Shown here piece after piece: positions 52,152 to 64,000 of a DNA stretch of 64,000 nucleotides. The stretch is from Batillaria attramentaria (taxonomy: Eukaryota > Mollusca > Gastropoda > Batillariidae), in contig JACVVK020000092.1 of the NCBI GenBank assembly GCA_018292915.2, positions 442,501 through 506,500 of the forward strand. The letters are read 5' to 3'. Each line of letters starts with the position of its first letter. Within the stretch, counting starts at the first letter, position 1. Made by a program: the position numbers and the translations under genes. Under the pieces are notes generated by a model. That model had not been told where the DNA came from. It saw only the letters and a program-made list of their open reading frames with translations, and made no database searches.

Positions 52152-52708
52152 AAGAGCGCTACCTGATTCATTTACTTAAAAGGGTTTGCAGGGTAGCTAG
52201 CAGGATGTTTGTATCGATCCATCACACACTGTCCTATCCTTTGTCTCAATTCCTGGCATTGTTTTCACAGCATGGGTTTACACAGTTTCGTGCAACCTCA
52301 CACAAGTTATTTTTTCCCCCTTCTTTCTTTCTATTTTTTCACTTTAATACACTTGTTAGTGCTCAAGTCCCCAACGTATAAAAAGTTTTCGGTGCCGGAA
52401 TCGAAAACATAGATTATTTACGACGTGCATGTCGTAAAACGGGGCTGACAAAAATACATGGCTGTGAAAAGAATCATGACCCGAACAACTTGAAATGTCT
52501 ATATGGTCGTCGTAATTTGTTAAAAAAAAAAATCCATGGAAAAAATAATCGGTAGTTTGCCAAAACAAAATAAAGAGAAAACCTGACAATTAAAATGTAA
52601 TTAGCACTGACACACTTGAATAAATTACGCTAACTTTAAGAGCTCTACGGGGAAAACAGACCGACGAGAAAAAAGAAAAAAGAAACTTCAAAAACCTTGT
52701 TTACACTG

Positions 52709-52711
<3 letters not shown>

Positions 52712-52771
<60 letters not shown>
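52712..52771 (+). repeat. (GT)n microsatellite
   Basis: Pure GT run, about 280 bp inside the Six1/2 donor. Confidence 0.98.
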
Positions 52772-52773
<2 letters not shown>

Positions 52774-53028
52774 TGGTGGATGGGTGTTGACACTTACAGA
52801 ATGATACATGGTCAACAACAACAACAACAACAACAACGCCATGAACCACAAGACAATTTTGCCCAAAGGGCCAGACAAAACAAACAAACACAAACAAATA
52901 TTTCTTTAGGACCTTGTCGGCCACCGTCACTGCAAGACTACAACCTTTGAACACTAAGCTCACCACAGAAAAAAAAAAAACAAACAAAATCAATGCCGAA
53001 AGAAACAACAACAGAAAAGAACACATCA

Positions 53029-54147
<1,119 letters not shown>

Positions 54148-54699
54148 CTAACACCACCACCGGGACAACAACCACATTGACCCTCGGAGCAACAGTCCAA
54201 CTTTCTAGCGCTCCAGCGACATCCCCCGGACTCGCTACCACGTCTAGGACGAGCGTCGGAAGGAGTTTCACAGTCAGTGTCACAGACAGTCGTCAACAGT
54301 ACGCCTAGCCACCACACCGACGACCCAACAGACGACGGAGAACGAACGTCAGGTAATGATATCACCGCCGATCGGTTCAGGGAAGCGCAATCACTCATCT
54401 ACGCTGAGCAAAAAACGCGTAGAGGACTAGCTTTTCGGGGTATCCTTCCTCTCTGTCTGTGTTCGTCTTTCGTCAGTTTTTTTTTTCTTCTTATTTTCCG
54501 CTGAGACAATATTTCACAAGAAGTCTGGCTCCTCGCACCAGTCCGAATGCACTGACTACTACTGACTCACTGCGGAGAGAAAAGCCGAGGTGGGTTTAGA
54601 GGTAGACTAAGTGTCGAAACACTGAGCGGAGAACTAGAGAAGAAGACACACACAGCCGGTGCCCGAGCTCACACCGAGCTAAAGTTCTCGCAGTTCGCA

Positions 54700-54970
54700 A
54701 TGGGGCGGTGGAAGCAGACGACACGGCGCTGGCAAAACACTCGCCCGGCTGTTGTGTTGTCACTCGGAACCCGCCGCCCATTGGCTGTTTCCCACGACCC
54801 GGTGAGGTATCGCTCTTCGCACAATGCCCGCGAAATGGCGTCTCCATGGCAACAACGTCAATCATGTAACCCGATCCGTGATTGGGCGGGGGCAGCGAGG
54901 GGCCGCGCGCATACTGACAACACACCAAGGCAAGCGCTGCGCGAGAGTGCGTGACGAGCGGAGAGCTCTC
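54700..54970 (-). promoter_or_regulatory. CpG-rich putative promoter region of Six1/2
   Basis: GC- and CpG-rich DNA about 1.1-1.4 kb upstream of the Six1/2 ATG. ATTGG at 54780-54784 and 54881-54885 are CCAAT boxes in the gene's sense direction. GGGCGGGGG at 54884-54892 is an Sp1-type GC box. GTCTCCATGGCAAC at 54840-54853 resembles an RFX X-box with one mismatch. No TATA box was recognised. The start site is unknown, so assignment to Six1/2 rests on position. Confidence 0.5.
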
Positions 54971-55039
54971 TAGTGACAGAGACACTACTGTTAATGGGAC
55001 GGAGGGAGAACATTATCTGGCGAGTTTTCGCGAGTGAGA

Positions 55040-55042
<3 letters not shown>

Positions 55043-55086
<44 letters not shown>
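55043..55086 (+). repeat. (GT)n microsatellite
   Basis: Pure GT run just upstream of the CpG-rich region. Confidence 0.98.
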
Positions 55087-55903
55087 AAGCGAGCGGGATC
55101 ATTATGAGAAATTTTCTGCGGTATTAAATGTGAACAACAGCAACATGGCGCCGCCAGACGGACGGAAAGTCGATATTTCAGTCATTTACTGCCTTCGTCA
55201 CGACTTACTACCGATAGAACAGTACTGTTGTCAATGGTGGTCGACATGGGACGGACGTTTTCAAATTTTCAACACTAAACCAACTTGTGTGTGTGTGCGT
55301 GTTCTAACGAGCTATGCTGTTTTGAGAAATTGTAACGGAGATCCAACCTCGTTTTGAAAAAATTTAAACGGTAATCCAACCTCGTTTTGAGAAATTTTAA
55401 CGGTACTCCCCCCCCCCTCTCCCTCTCTCTCGGGGTCGTTTTGTGAGTTTTTCAACGGTATTCCAACTTTTTTTTTTTATCTCTCCAGAGCCACTATCTT
55501 CATTTCGTCTCCGCTCGCGAACGAAATATCAATTATCACGCTCAACTGTCCAGAGCATACGAAGTATCAAGTGCGCTGGCGGAACCGGCAAACAAAGTAT
55601 TTTCACAAATTACAAGCAAAACAACGCGAGTACTATATATACAATATGCGTTCCGTACTCGCGAACAAGAACAATACGAGGCGGCAGAGTCAGTCTCATA
55701 TAATTTGAACCACGACCACTCAAACTTTTATGTATTCATTCAAAACAGGGGCCGGAGACCGATCAGTTCGAAACGTGTCAAACCAAACAGAGCACAGGAA
55801 AGTAACAGCCCACAATAACGTACATCATGCGTCGACTGCATGTATTATCTAAACAGGGAGGTGAGGCGTCCGTCACGCCACTGATCGTCAAACCAAACAA
55901 AGC

Positions 55904-55905
<2 letters not shown>

Positions 55906-55974
<69 letters not shown>

Positions 55975-55999
55975 AGTTAGTTAGTTAGTTAGGGCTTAA
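55906..55999 (+). repeat. (GA)n then (TTAG)n
   Basis: GA run followed by about six TTAG tetranucleotides and GGGCTTAACGCCGCGC. Confidence 0.95.
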
Positions 56000-56066
56000 C
56001 GCCGCGCAAGCAACAAAGACTGTTTCGCGGCTAAACCGAGTCCCATTCTGCCAAGTTCTTTAATGT

Positions 56067-56068
<2 letters not shown>

Positions 56069-56138
<70 letters not shown>

Positions 56139-56308
56139 TAGGGTGGGTGGGTGGGTGTTTGGGGGTTTAACGTCCTTTTCCACCACATAGGGTGATATCA
56201 AAGACGGGGCAACGATGAAAAAGCCAGCACAAATATTTCGCCCCAGCCGGGATCGAACTCACGACCCGAGCATTAGAAGTCCAACGCTCTACCATTCGAC
56301 CACCCCGG

Positions 56309-56366
<58 letters not shown>
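56069..56366 (+). repeat. (GA)n tract split by a SINE-A
   Basis: GA runs at 56069-56139 and 56311-56366 enclose a full-length SINE-A copy. Confidence 0.95.
56141..56310 (-). mobile_element. SINE-A copy inside a (GA)n microsatellite
   Basis: Full-length inverted copy with uninterrupted GAGA tracts on both sides. Confidence 0.9.
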
Positions 56367-56369
<3 letters not shown>

Positions 56370-57234
56370 AAATAAGGTGCATCACGCGTGTGACTGATTT
56401 CAACTTCAAAATTAATTAACATCATGATCCGTGTTTGGTCTCAGGCTCAGCGTCTTTTCATTGCCCAAAGCGGGTGATTTCAGAGCCTGGAGCACTAAAA
56501 AAAAAAAAAAAAAAGGCCTGTACAAGTTTTATACCCCGGATTATGCCCTCCCCCCCCCCCCCCCGACAAACACACTCCCCTCACTTCTATATCCCCCAAC
56601 CCAACTGACTTCAAGTTTGCTGGGTTATCGCTACTGATTCAACCCGGAAGAGTCAGACTGAGAGAGGCGTTAAACTCGACACAGGCAATTTCTCGGTAAA
56701 GTCAAGTTCAGCTTCAAACTTAATAAAAAAAAAAAACACCTTACAACGCTACCTTTTCAATTATAAGGAAAATTGCATGCGCGCAGCGATGCGCAAATTC
56801 CATCCGGAATCGCTTTCCTGCGCATGAAAAGGCATGCTGGGACCGCGTCCTTGGGTACCGGCAGGCGCACGTGGAGACACAAACATGGGACACGTCACAG
56901 CATAGACGCCATCTTACTTCCGCCTGTTAGACCTGTCACTGCCTCCTGCTGATCGATTTCACGCGAGAGTAGAGCGTGGAGGTTCATTTAGTGGCTGGCT
57001 GATGCTCACTGATGTAATATTACAGGATGAAGAGGCTTTTGTTGTGTCGGTTTAAAGGCAAGGGGTGGATGGAACACCGCTGAAAGTCAACGCTGAGACA
57101 GTTTCAGTACACCGAGGAACTGTTTCAGCTACAGACAAAACAAAGTCACTTTTCTATGGGTTTAACAGGATGATCGAATGACCGCTGACTGCCCCGTGAG
57201 CAAGAAAATGGCTATCTGGCGTTGTAGCGCGGAG

Positions 57235-57413
57235 TGAGTGGGTGCGTGAGTGGGAGTTTAACGTCCTTTTCCCCCACGCAAGGGTGATATCAAAGACGAG
57301 GCAACGAGGAAAAAAAAAAAGGCCAGCACAAATATTCGACCCAGGCCGGGATTCGAACTCACGACCCGAGCACTGAGAGTCCAACGCTCTACCATTCGGC
57401 TATCCCGGCTCCC
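57235..57413 (-). mobile_element. SINE-A copy, full length
   Basis: Bounded by CGTTGTAGCGCGGAG (57220-57234) and CGTTGTAAAGCGGAG (57414-57428), a 15-bp duplication with two differences, suggesting an older insertion. Confidence 0.88.
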
Positions 57414-59030
57414 CGTTGTAAAGCGGAGGTTCGTAGAGATGTAGAAGTTGCTTAAATGTCCACGCTTCAAGGAAATTACACCTGGAAAGCGGTATTCGTT
57501 CTCAACAAAGTCGGCACCCGTGAACAGTGGACTGGACGACCATCGGTGTCAAACCAAAGGACACGCGCTATCACTAAGGCCTCGGTCACAACCGGCCGCA
57601 CGATTTTTTTATGCTTGCGATCTCCACGAAATGTCTGCGGCCTGCGGCTTCTACGATCTGAAAAAAAAAAAGGTTGCAAATTGTGCGTACGATATACGTG
57701 CGATGGCGTACGTTCCCCGCAAGTCTCGCACGGGTAACGTCTTGCGATTTCCGTTGGTCAAAAATCGTACGACGGCCGTACGGATCGTACGTTGTCCTCG
57801 CAGTTATCGTACGGAGGTCGTACGCCTTCGTACGATGTTCGTGCGATGTTGACGATGTTTGCACGGGCTATACGGGTGTCGTGCGTGCGCCGTACGGCTA
57901 TCGTAAGTGCTCTGTACGCGTGGTGTGCGTCGGTCGTTCGACGGCCATGGCCGACGCGCGTTTTTCATGCATATAGGGACCAGCCTACATATATACATGT
58001 AGTTTGTTTATGGAAAGAAGACATCAGAGGATTTGGATATTATTAACAGAGAGTTTGACAAATCTATGGACACGTACACAACTTGACAGACACTGACACA
58101 GCACTGCAACACTTCTACATTGCACACCAACATCCCCCGGGCCCGCACCAGGGGCCGAGGTCACGACGCGAACGCAAATTTCTTTGCGCAAATGGGTTGC
58201 GGATCGTAAGTTCGTACGTGGCTACGTGAAAACTATCTCTTCCGCTAGTTGGCCGGTCACGACGCGCACTTACTGGAAACGGTGTCAAGTACGGGTTATT
58301 TTTAGATAGGTGTGGGACCCCTGGGATTCCCACGGAAAACACCATCACGTGGCCTGCACAAATTCTCCTTCCAGCGTGCGAAGCGTGAAAGAGTAGAGGG
58401 GGTGTGTTCACTACAGAGTTTTTGATCGAGTTATGTTTATCTGCCGTAGCGTCAGGTTAAATGCGTGGCATGTATGTGGAGAGTGTGATCAGGAGAGCAT
58501 GCAGGTCGCATATAGACCGCTTCCTAGCAGTCTCTATCTCAACATTGGACGGACTACAACGAGTAGAAGCATTTACTGCACGTACAAACCGTATGTAGCA
58601 GGCTCACTGGCAAGCTGAAAACCAACGGAATGAACCTCAATCAAAGAACAACGAAAAACGAAAAAGGAGAGGATAACAACAACATCAACAAAACTCTCCA
58701 CATACATGCCACGCATTTAACCTGACTTGCTACGGCAGAGAAACATGACTCGACCATAACTCTGGATTCGGAACCCGCACATTTCGGGTCCACAACTGAC
58801 ACTGTGTGACAATGAATGAGACCTGCATTGACAGGCATACGATCAAAACGGTGGTGGCTGATCAGTGAGGACTGACCGAGTGCGTTCAGCACTGAACTAG
58901 TAGTCCGAAACACACACAACAAATGTTAACCCACAAAAAGGAATAAATCAACCCACGATGTGTGTACAGCCGGCCATACAGGCCTTTGCATTGCAGGGTG
59001 CGTAGTGAACTGAACGCGCCCCCTCTACAC

Positions 59031-59318
59031 TCAAGTCGTCCTACAGAAGACTGTACACAATTCCTGCAGGTCTCTCCTCCTAAATCTAAACCTTTGAAGC
59101 ATGTCCACATCGTCGTACAAGTCAAAAGGGTTAGTACGATCGCGGAACACCCTTTCCCGTCGCAATGCTCTTCTCATTTGCAGTTCAGGTAAATCAAGCG
59201 GGCCGCCATTTTTCAGATTTACGCAAAGGCTACGGCACCTTTCCGACACCCTCCTAGGTGGTGTACAATACGCAAGGGTTACCGAGCGGCCGTAACTTTG
59301 CGCAAACGTCATGACCAC
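59031..59318 (-). pseudogene. PIF/Harbinger-like transposase fragment, left palindrome arm
   Basis: About 95 residues reading outward from the palindrome centre. RERVFRDRTNPFDLYDDVD followed by QRFRFRRRDLQEL resembles the N-terminal region before the DDE domain in HARBI1/PIF-type transposases, with an arginine-rich stretch, NP-D-YDD and a short helix. The catalytic DDE part is absent, and the element is about 1.26 kb where autonomous ones need about 3 kb or more. It is a dead deletion derivative. There is no ATG at the exact frame start; a Met lies two residues in. Confidence 0.55.
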
Positions 59319-59495
59319 CCACTTTTATCACAAATCGTAAGTTACGGACCCTCGCGTGCGTAAATCGGTGGCGGAAAAGTTACGAACGCGTCGTGACCAC
59401 GGCTCCAGGGGCCGTGGTCACGACGCGTTCGTAACTTTTCCGCCACCGATTTACGCACGCGATGGTCCGTAACTTACGATTTGTGATAAAATTGG

Positions 59496-59798
59496 GTGGT
59501 CATGACGTTTGCGCAGAGTTACGGCCGCTCGGAAACCCTTGCGTATTGTACACCACCTAGGAGGGTGTCGGAAAGGTGCCGTAGCCTTTGCGTAAATCTG
59601 AAAAATGGCGGCCCGCTTGATTTACCTGAACTGCAAATGAGAAGAGCATTGCGACGGGAAAGGGTGTTCCGCAATCGTACTAACCCTTTTGACTTGTACG
59701 ACGATGTGGACATGCTTCAAAGGTTTAGATTTAGGAGGAGAGACCTGCAGGAATTGTGCGATCTGCCGGCTGTAGGACGACTTGAGGTACCCGTGTAG
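59496..59798 (+). pseudogene. PIF/Harbinger-like transposase fragment, right palindrome arm
   Basis: Mirror copy of the left-arm fragment, nearly identical until its last residues, where a small indel changes the end to DLPAVGRLEVPV. It has the same NPFDLYDD and RFRFRRRDLQEL motifs and likewise lacks a DDE catalytic domain. Near identity of the arms suggests a recent duplication or ongoing gene conversion. Confidence 0.55.
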
Positions 59799-61099
59799 AT
59801 CACGAGGGGGCGCGTTCAGTTCACTACGCACCCTGCAATGCAAAGGCCTGTATGGCCGGCCGTACACACATCGTGGGTTGATTTGTGGGTTAACATTTGT
59901 TGTGTGTGTTTCGGACTAGTTCAGTGCTGAACGCACTCGGTCAGTCCTCACTGATCAGCCACCACCGTTTTGATCGTATGCCTGTCAATGCAGGTCTCAT
60001 CAGTTCATTGTGTTGTGGACCCGAAACTCAGATGTGCGGGTTCCGAATTCAGAGTTATGGTCGAGTCATGTTTCTCTGCCGTAGCAAGTCAGGTTAAATG
60101 CGTGGCATGTATGTGGAGAGTTTTGTTGATGTTGTTGTTATCCTCTCCTCTTTCGTTTTTCGTTGTTCTTTGATTGAGGTTCATTCCGTTGGTTTTCTTG
60201 CCAGTGAGCCTGCTACATACGGTTTGTACGTGCAGTAAATGCTTCTACTGGTTGTAGTCCGTCCAATGTTGAAATAGAGACTGCTAGGAAGCGGTCTATA
60301 TGCGACCTGCATGCTCTCCTGATCACACTCTCCACATACATGCCACGCATTTAACCTGACGCTACGGCAGATAAACATGACTCGATCAAAAATTCTGTAG
60401 TGAACGCGTACTGAACACACCCCCTCTACTTTTTCACGCTTCGCACGCTGGAAGGAGAATTTGTGCAGGCCACGTGATGGTGTTTTCCGTGGGAATCCCA
60501 GGGGTCCCACACCTATCTAAAAATAACCCGTACGTGACACCGTTTCCAGTAAGTGCGCGTCGTGACCGGCCAACTAGCGGAAGAGATAGTTTTCACGTAG
60601 CCACATACGAACTTACGATCCGCAACCTATTTGCGCAAAGAAATTTGCGTTCGCGTCGTGACCACGGCCCCAGGTCTTGCGTCAGCCTTGCGGAGCACTC
60701 ACGGAGCACGTGCGTGCATCGTGGGAACATCGTACTACCGACTTGCGGTCTGTGATCACGTGCGGCCATCGTGCGGTCCTCGTGGGAAGCACGCAAGACA
60801 ACCGTGCGTCACTTGTGCGTTCATCGTGCGGCCGCCCGGAGATGTCCAGGTCGTACGATGCACTTGCGGCAATCGTGCGTTGGCCGTACAGTGGCCGTGC
60901 GGCCAACGCAAGTGTGTAAAAAATCGCAGGTGATCGTCGAGTTTGTTGATTTTGTCGAAAACCGGCCGCAGCGCTCTGCGGCATCCTTGCGGCCTCGAAA
61001 TTTCGCAGGACGCCCGTGCGCCGTTCGCAAGATTTGCCACGATTTTTGGCCGTAGACCCGCCGTAGGAGCCCGTACGGCCGGTTGTGACCGTAGCATAA

Positions 61100-61676
61100 C
61101 TGTCGTTTCCAGTCTCATCTGTGGCGATGTATTTATGAACTGGTTTGATATTTTTCAGTAGTCTGTCATCGTTAGTTCGGCAGTATTTACTGTGGCCCTC
61201 GCCACAGCTAATGCCACAAAATAATTCGCAAGTTTAAAAAAAAAAAAGATAAATTATATCCTCCTCAGCCCCCCCCCCCCCCCACTCCCATCCCTCAAAA
61301 AAAAAAAAAAAAAAAGAAGATCACATTAATTATACATATCGTTTGCAGAAAATTGCTGCAATTTTCTTCCTCGACTCTATACAACGCTAGCGAGAGGAAT
61401 TCCAAACACGCGCTAAAAACTTTAACGGCAAACGCACAAAGACCTTGTTCAGTGTTCTGGCTTCTGTGACTAGACCGCCCGCACAATACAATGGCTGGTC
61501 TATCACTTGGATGGATGATGGATGGTCTGCCCTTGCCTGTAGTAGCGCCCCTTTAGTTGCTTGTTGTCCCAAACCCGCTGCGACGGAGTTCAAACCACTT
61601 TCTGCTGTCAGTTACGCGGAGTGGGCGAGGAAAGTCGGGCCTTGACAAACTTACTACAGCGTGCGTGCGTGCGTGC

Positions 61677-61739
<63 letters not shown>

Positions 61740-62201
61740 CATATGTTACAGCCGATCCGACCCACACAGGCTAAACCATCACATGAAAGGAATCATTAGA
61801 TGTGACTCGATGGTCAAAGGGAGTCTCTGAAGATAGAAAAATACCACAGAGAGAGAGAGAGAGAGAGAGAGAGGATAATATTATCGCAGAAGGCATGCTG
61901 CGTTTCGAAATTACATAACAACCGTCTGTCTAAACCTGCGACCCAACAAACAATGTCTACATATATGTATATCGCATGTGTGCCCATTTAAACACAGGAA
62001 TACACACTAACGGCCTTGGAAGTAGTCACAGAAAAATTTGAACCGAGCACACCACATTTGATCTTTATCAATTGCTAAGATCCGGAGACCGGTAGAAATA
62101 CGACGAGGGGACAAACAGTCCTGAAGCATACCGAACCATAGCTCCCTTCCCAAGCCACACTGAGCCTCATCACCCCCCCCCCCCCCACCCCCATTCACCT
62201 C
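61100..62201. other. Non-coding stretch
   Basis: No gene. A- and C-runs at 61270-61315 and GA tracts at 61690-61734 and 61849-61874. Confidence 0.6.
61664..61734 (+). repeat. (GCGT)n(GT)n(GA)n microsatellite
   Basis: Compound run. Confidence 0.97.
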
Positions 62202-62381
62202 GGACGTGCCGGGATAGCCAAGAGGTAGAACGCTAGACTATCAATGCTCGGGTCGTGAGTTCGAATCCCGGCTGGAGCCAAACATTTGTGCTGGCCTTTT
62301 CCTCGTTGCCCCGTCTTTGGTATCACCTTTGTGTGGTGGAAAAGGACGTTAAACCCTCGAACTCCCTCTCTCACCCCACTC
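62202..62381 (+). mobile_element. SINE-A copy, near full length
   Basis: Head GTGCCGGGATAGCCAAGAGG, box B GAGTTCGAATCCC, full tail. CATTCACCTC and CAATCACCTC at the two sides may be the duplication. Confidence 0.85.
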
Positions 62382-63088
62382 CAATCACCTCACCACAAGC
62401 GCCCAAAGACTGACGCGCGGTTTCCTGGAACATGTGTATAACACCATAACAAAACAGAACAGAGTACAGCGGTTAAACTTACCCTGCTGTAGAGAAGCCG
62501 ACCAGATAGTATGCTGCGTAATCTATCTACCGATTAACTGCACATCGCGTAACTAGTGCAGGGAGTTTTAAATTGCTCTAGTGTCTATTTAGGAAGACTC
62601 CGCGGCGCTCTGACTGCAGAGTAAACAGGATATCTCCTTCCCCTACCACTTCTAAAGTTTCGAGGAAAATGGCTCGTAGTCCGTTGTGAAATACAACGCA
62701 CTCGTGCCTGATTTTGTTCAGTAAGCACCGCGAAGCAGTTGTAGAGTCACAAGCACGCAATGAGCACCATAGTGACACAAGAGTCAGCATCGTAAGGACA
62801 GTGAGCGGTGCGGTGTCTCCGTGTATTTCTGCGGGCGTTTCCTTGGGTATGATTATAATGGTGAAGTGCATGCGAAAGACTGAAACACTGGCGTTTGGAT
62901 ACTGATCTTTAGTTTGCGTTTATTTTAAGCAGACACGGAGTCACAGTGACCGAGAGGCATTGCAGTTTATTATCACCGCTCCCCATCATTCCGTCTGCAC
63001 TGAATCAAAACAACAACAACAACAACAACAAGTCTCTCAAGTTGAGACAATATAGTCTATTCTCATCTTATCTTATTCTCTGTCCCTG

Positions 63089-63325
63089 GGGAGCCGGGAT
63101 AGCCGCGCGGTGAGGGGGGGGTGGTGGGAGTTTAACGTCCTTTTCCACCACGTATGGATAGCCGAGCGGTAGAGCGTTGGACTTCCAGTGCTCTGGTCGT
63201 GAGTTCGAATCCAGGGCTAGGGCCAAACATTTGTACTAGCTTTTTTGCTCGTTGCCCCGTCTTTGACATCACCCATTTGTGGTGGAAAAGGGCATTTAAC
63301 TCCCAAACACCCACCCATCATATCT
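63089..63325 (+). mobile_element. Rearranged SINE-A with an inverted tail piece
   Basis: Head GGGGAGCCGGGATAGCCGCG is followed by an inverted tail segment (about 63125-63154, TTTAACGTCCTTTTCCACCA), then a second head and a complete body and tail. CTCTGTCCCTG before and CTCTGCCCCTG after suggest a single target duplication. Confidence 0.75.
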
Positions 63326-64000
63326 CATTCTCTGCCCCTGACCTGAAGAGATACTTGTATCTGGAGAAAGTCGGCAATGGAGACTAGACTGAAGGACGCG
63401 TGTTTGTGCTTGACTACCAGCCCTTGACATCTCCACTGTGGACGACTTTATGCAAGGGATACAGGCTCCTTTACTATCGTGTTCAACAAAACGGCGTATT
63501 CATTACATGCTGGTGTGTAACTTACACCGCTGCTGGGTTTTCACCATTCTCGTCTCGAGTGTCCACGACAAATCAAAAACGTTTATGTTGTTCATCCGGA
63601 TAGATTTCTTCCTCTTTGGCTTCTTGCGGCTGGTGAAAAGATCTCTAGACGTTAATATGTTAAGGGTGTGTGCGGGAATATGAAACACTCTGGTGCTGAG
63701 GAAAAACATTCATGGGAAAATTACAGCGTTTGGCGGATATGCACAGTAAACAACAAAAAAGTTAAAAGTGCTGGTCTGAGCCAGTGATAATAGATGGGAT
63801 TTTTGTGGGTTGAGGAAAGGGGTTTTCTTCTGTCTTTCTATTTTTGGATGCGGGTATTTCAGAATACTCTGAGCACAGCACGACTGTTAGTTCTAAATGC
63901 CGACTGCACTGTTGAAAGACCAAAAAAAAACAAAAACCCCAAAACAAAACAAACAAAAAAGCCAAACAAACAAAAAAACAAACATAACATAACATAACAA
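63326..64000. other. Non-coding stretch
   Basis: No gene or repeat recognised except a CAAA-rich end (63925-64000). Confidence 0.6.

Larger units (their letters stand above)
58151..60671. repeat. 2.5-kb near-perfect palindrome of two PIF/Harbinger-like elements
   Basis: Left arm 58151-59406 and right arm 59408-60671 are reverse complements with few substitutions and small indels, with a single-base centre at 59407. Each arm ends in GGCCGTGGTCACGACGCG-type termini at both sides, so each is itself a TIR element of about 1.26 kb. Each arm also holds a nested inverted repeat of about 55 bp (58425-58484 against 58692-58762 on the left). Confidence 0.85.
57584..61090. mobile_element. TIR element with CpG-rich subterminal arrays, containing a palindromic insertion
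   Basis: GGTCACAACCGGCCG at 57584-57598 recurs exactly as its reverse complement at 61076-61090. The inner flanks (about 57600-57960 and 60672-61075) are unlike surrounding DNA: dense in CpG, made of degenerate motifs such as TCGTACG, TCGTGCG and CTTGCGG. They look like subterminal transposase-binding arrays. No transposase was seen for this element, and the superfamily is not recognised. The 2.5-kb Harbinger-type palindrome lies inside. Confidence 0.55.

Noticed and set aside
55973..55999. TTAG repeats as an interstitial telomere
   Set aside because: The unit is TTAG, not TTAGGG, and only about six copies adjoin a GA microsatellite.

Overview
The window is animal nuclear DNA. It holds one recognisable protein-coding gene, a SIX-family homeobox gene of the Six1/2 (sine oculis) class on the minus strand, surrounded by very repeat-rich non-coding DNA. 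The SIX gene, the large intron, dense (GT)n/(GA)n microsatellites and abundant tRNA-derived SINEs and MITEs fit a lophotrochozoan, most likely a gastropod mollusc. That placement is inference; no ribosomal or mitochondrial marker is present.

Gene. Exon 1 (53048-53601) encodes the whole SIX domain and homeodomain. It starts at an ATG in a strong Kozak context and ends in a GTACGT donor inside an Arg codon. The second exon (34967-35315) begins after a TGCAG acceptor in the matching phase and encodes the C-terminal tail. The join predicts exactly 300 residues, about the size of vertebrate SIX1 and SIX2. The intron between them is about 17.7 kb. Upstream of the ATG the same frame stays open for about 180 codons (53602-54147) and encodes a His/Gln/Ala-rich segment without its own ATG. 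It is therefore either an N-terminal extension fed by an upstream exon or a 5' leader. A CpG-rich stretch with CCAAT, GC-box and X-box-like motifs (54700-54970) is the best promoter candidate.

Flank downstream of the gene (1-34966). Mostly microsatellites and mobile elements: a 460-bp (GT)n tract, a 1.5-kb GAA-type array, SINE-A copies with clear target-site duplications, one full-length SINE-B, four small MITE families, a 600-bp foldback element (24.64-25.26 kb), a TA-flanked mariner-like MITE (32.83-33.26 kb) and a 200-bp inverted-repeat MITE (32.22-32.42 kb).

Intron (35316-53047). SINE-A and SINE-B copies, a 104-bp tandem repeat next to a dispersed repeat, one 280-bp MITE, and a cluster of nuclear-receptor half-sites about 1.3 kb inside the donor.

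Upstream flank (55.0-64 kb). The most striking structure is a nearly perfect 2.5-kb palindrome (58151-60671). Its two arms are head-to-head copies of a deleted PIF/Harbinger-like transposon, each keeping an N-terminal transposase fragment. The palindrome sits inside a second TIR element (57584-61090) whose ends are CpG-rich arrays of TCGTACG/TCGTGCG-like motifs. More SINE-A copies follow. No other gene, genuine tRNA, rRNA or CRISPR array was found.
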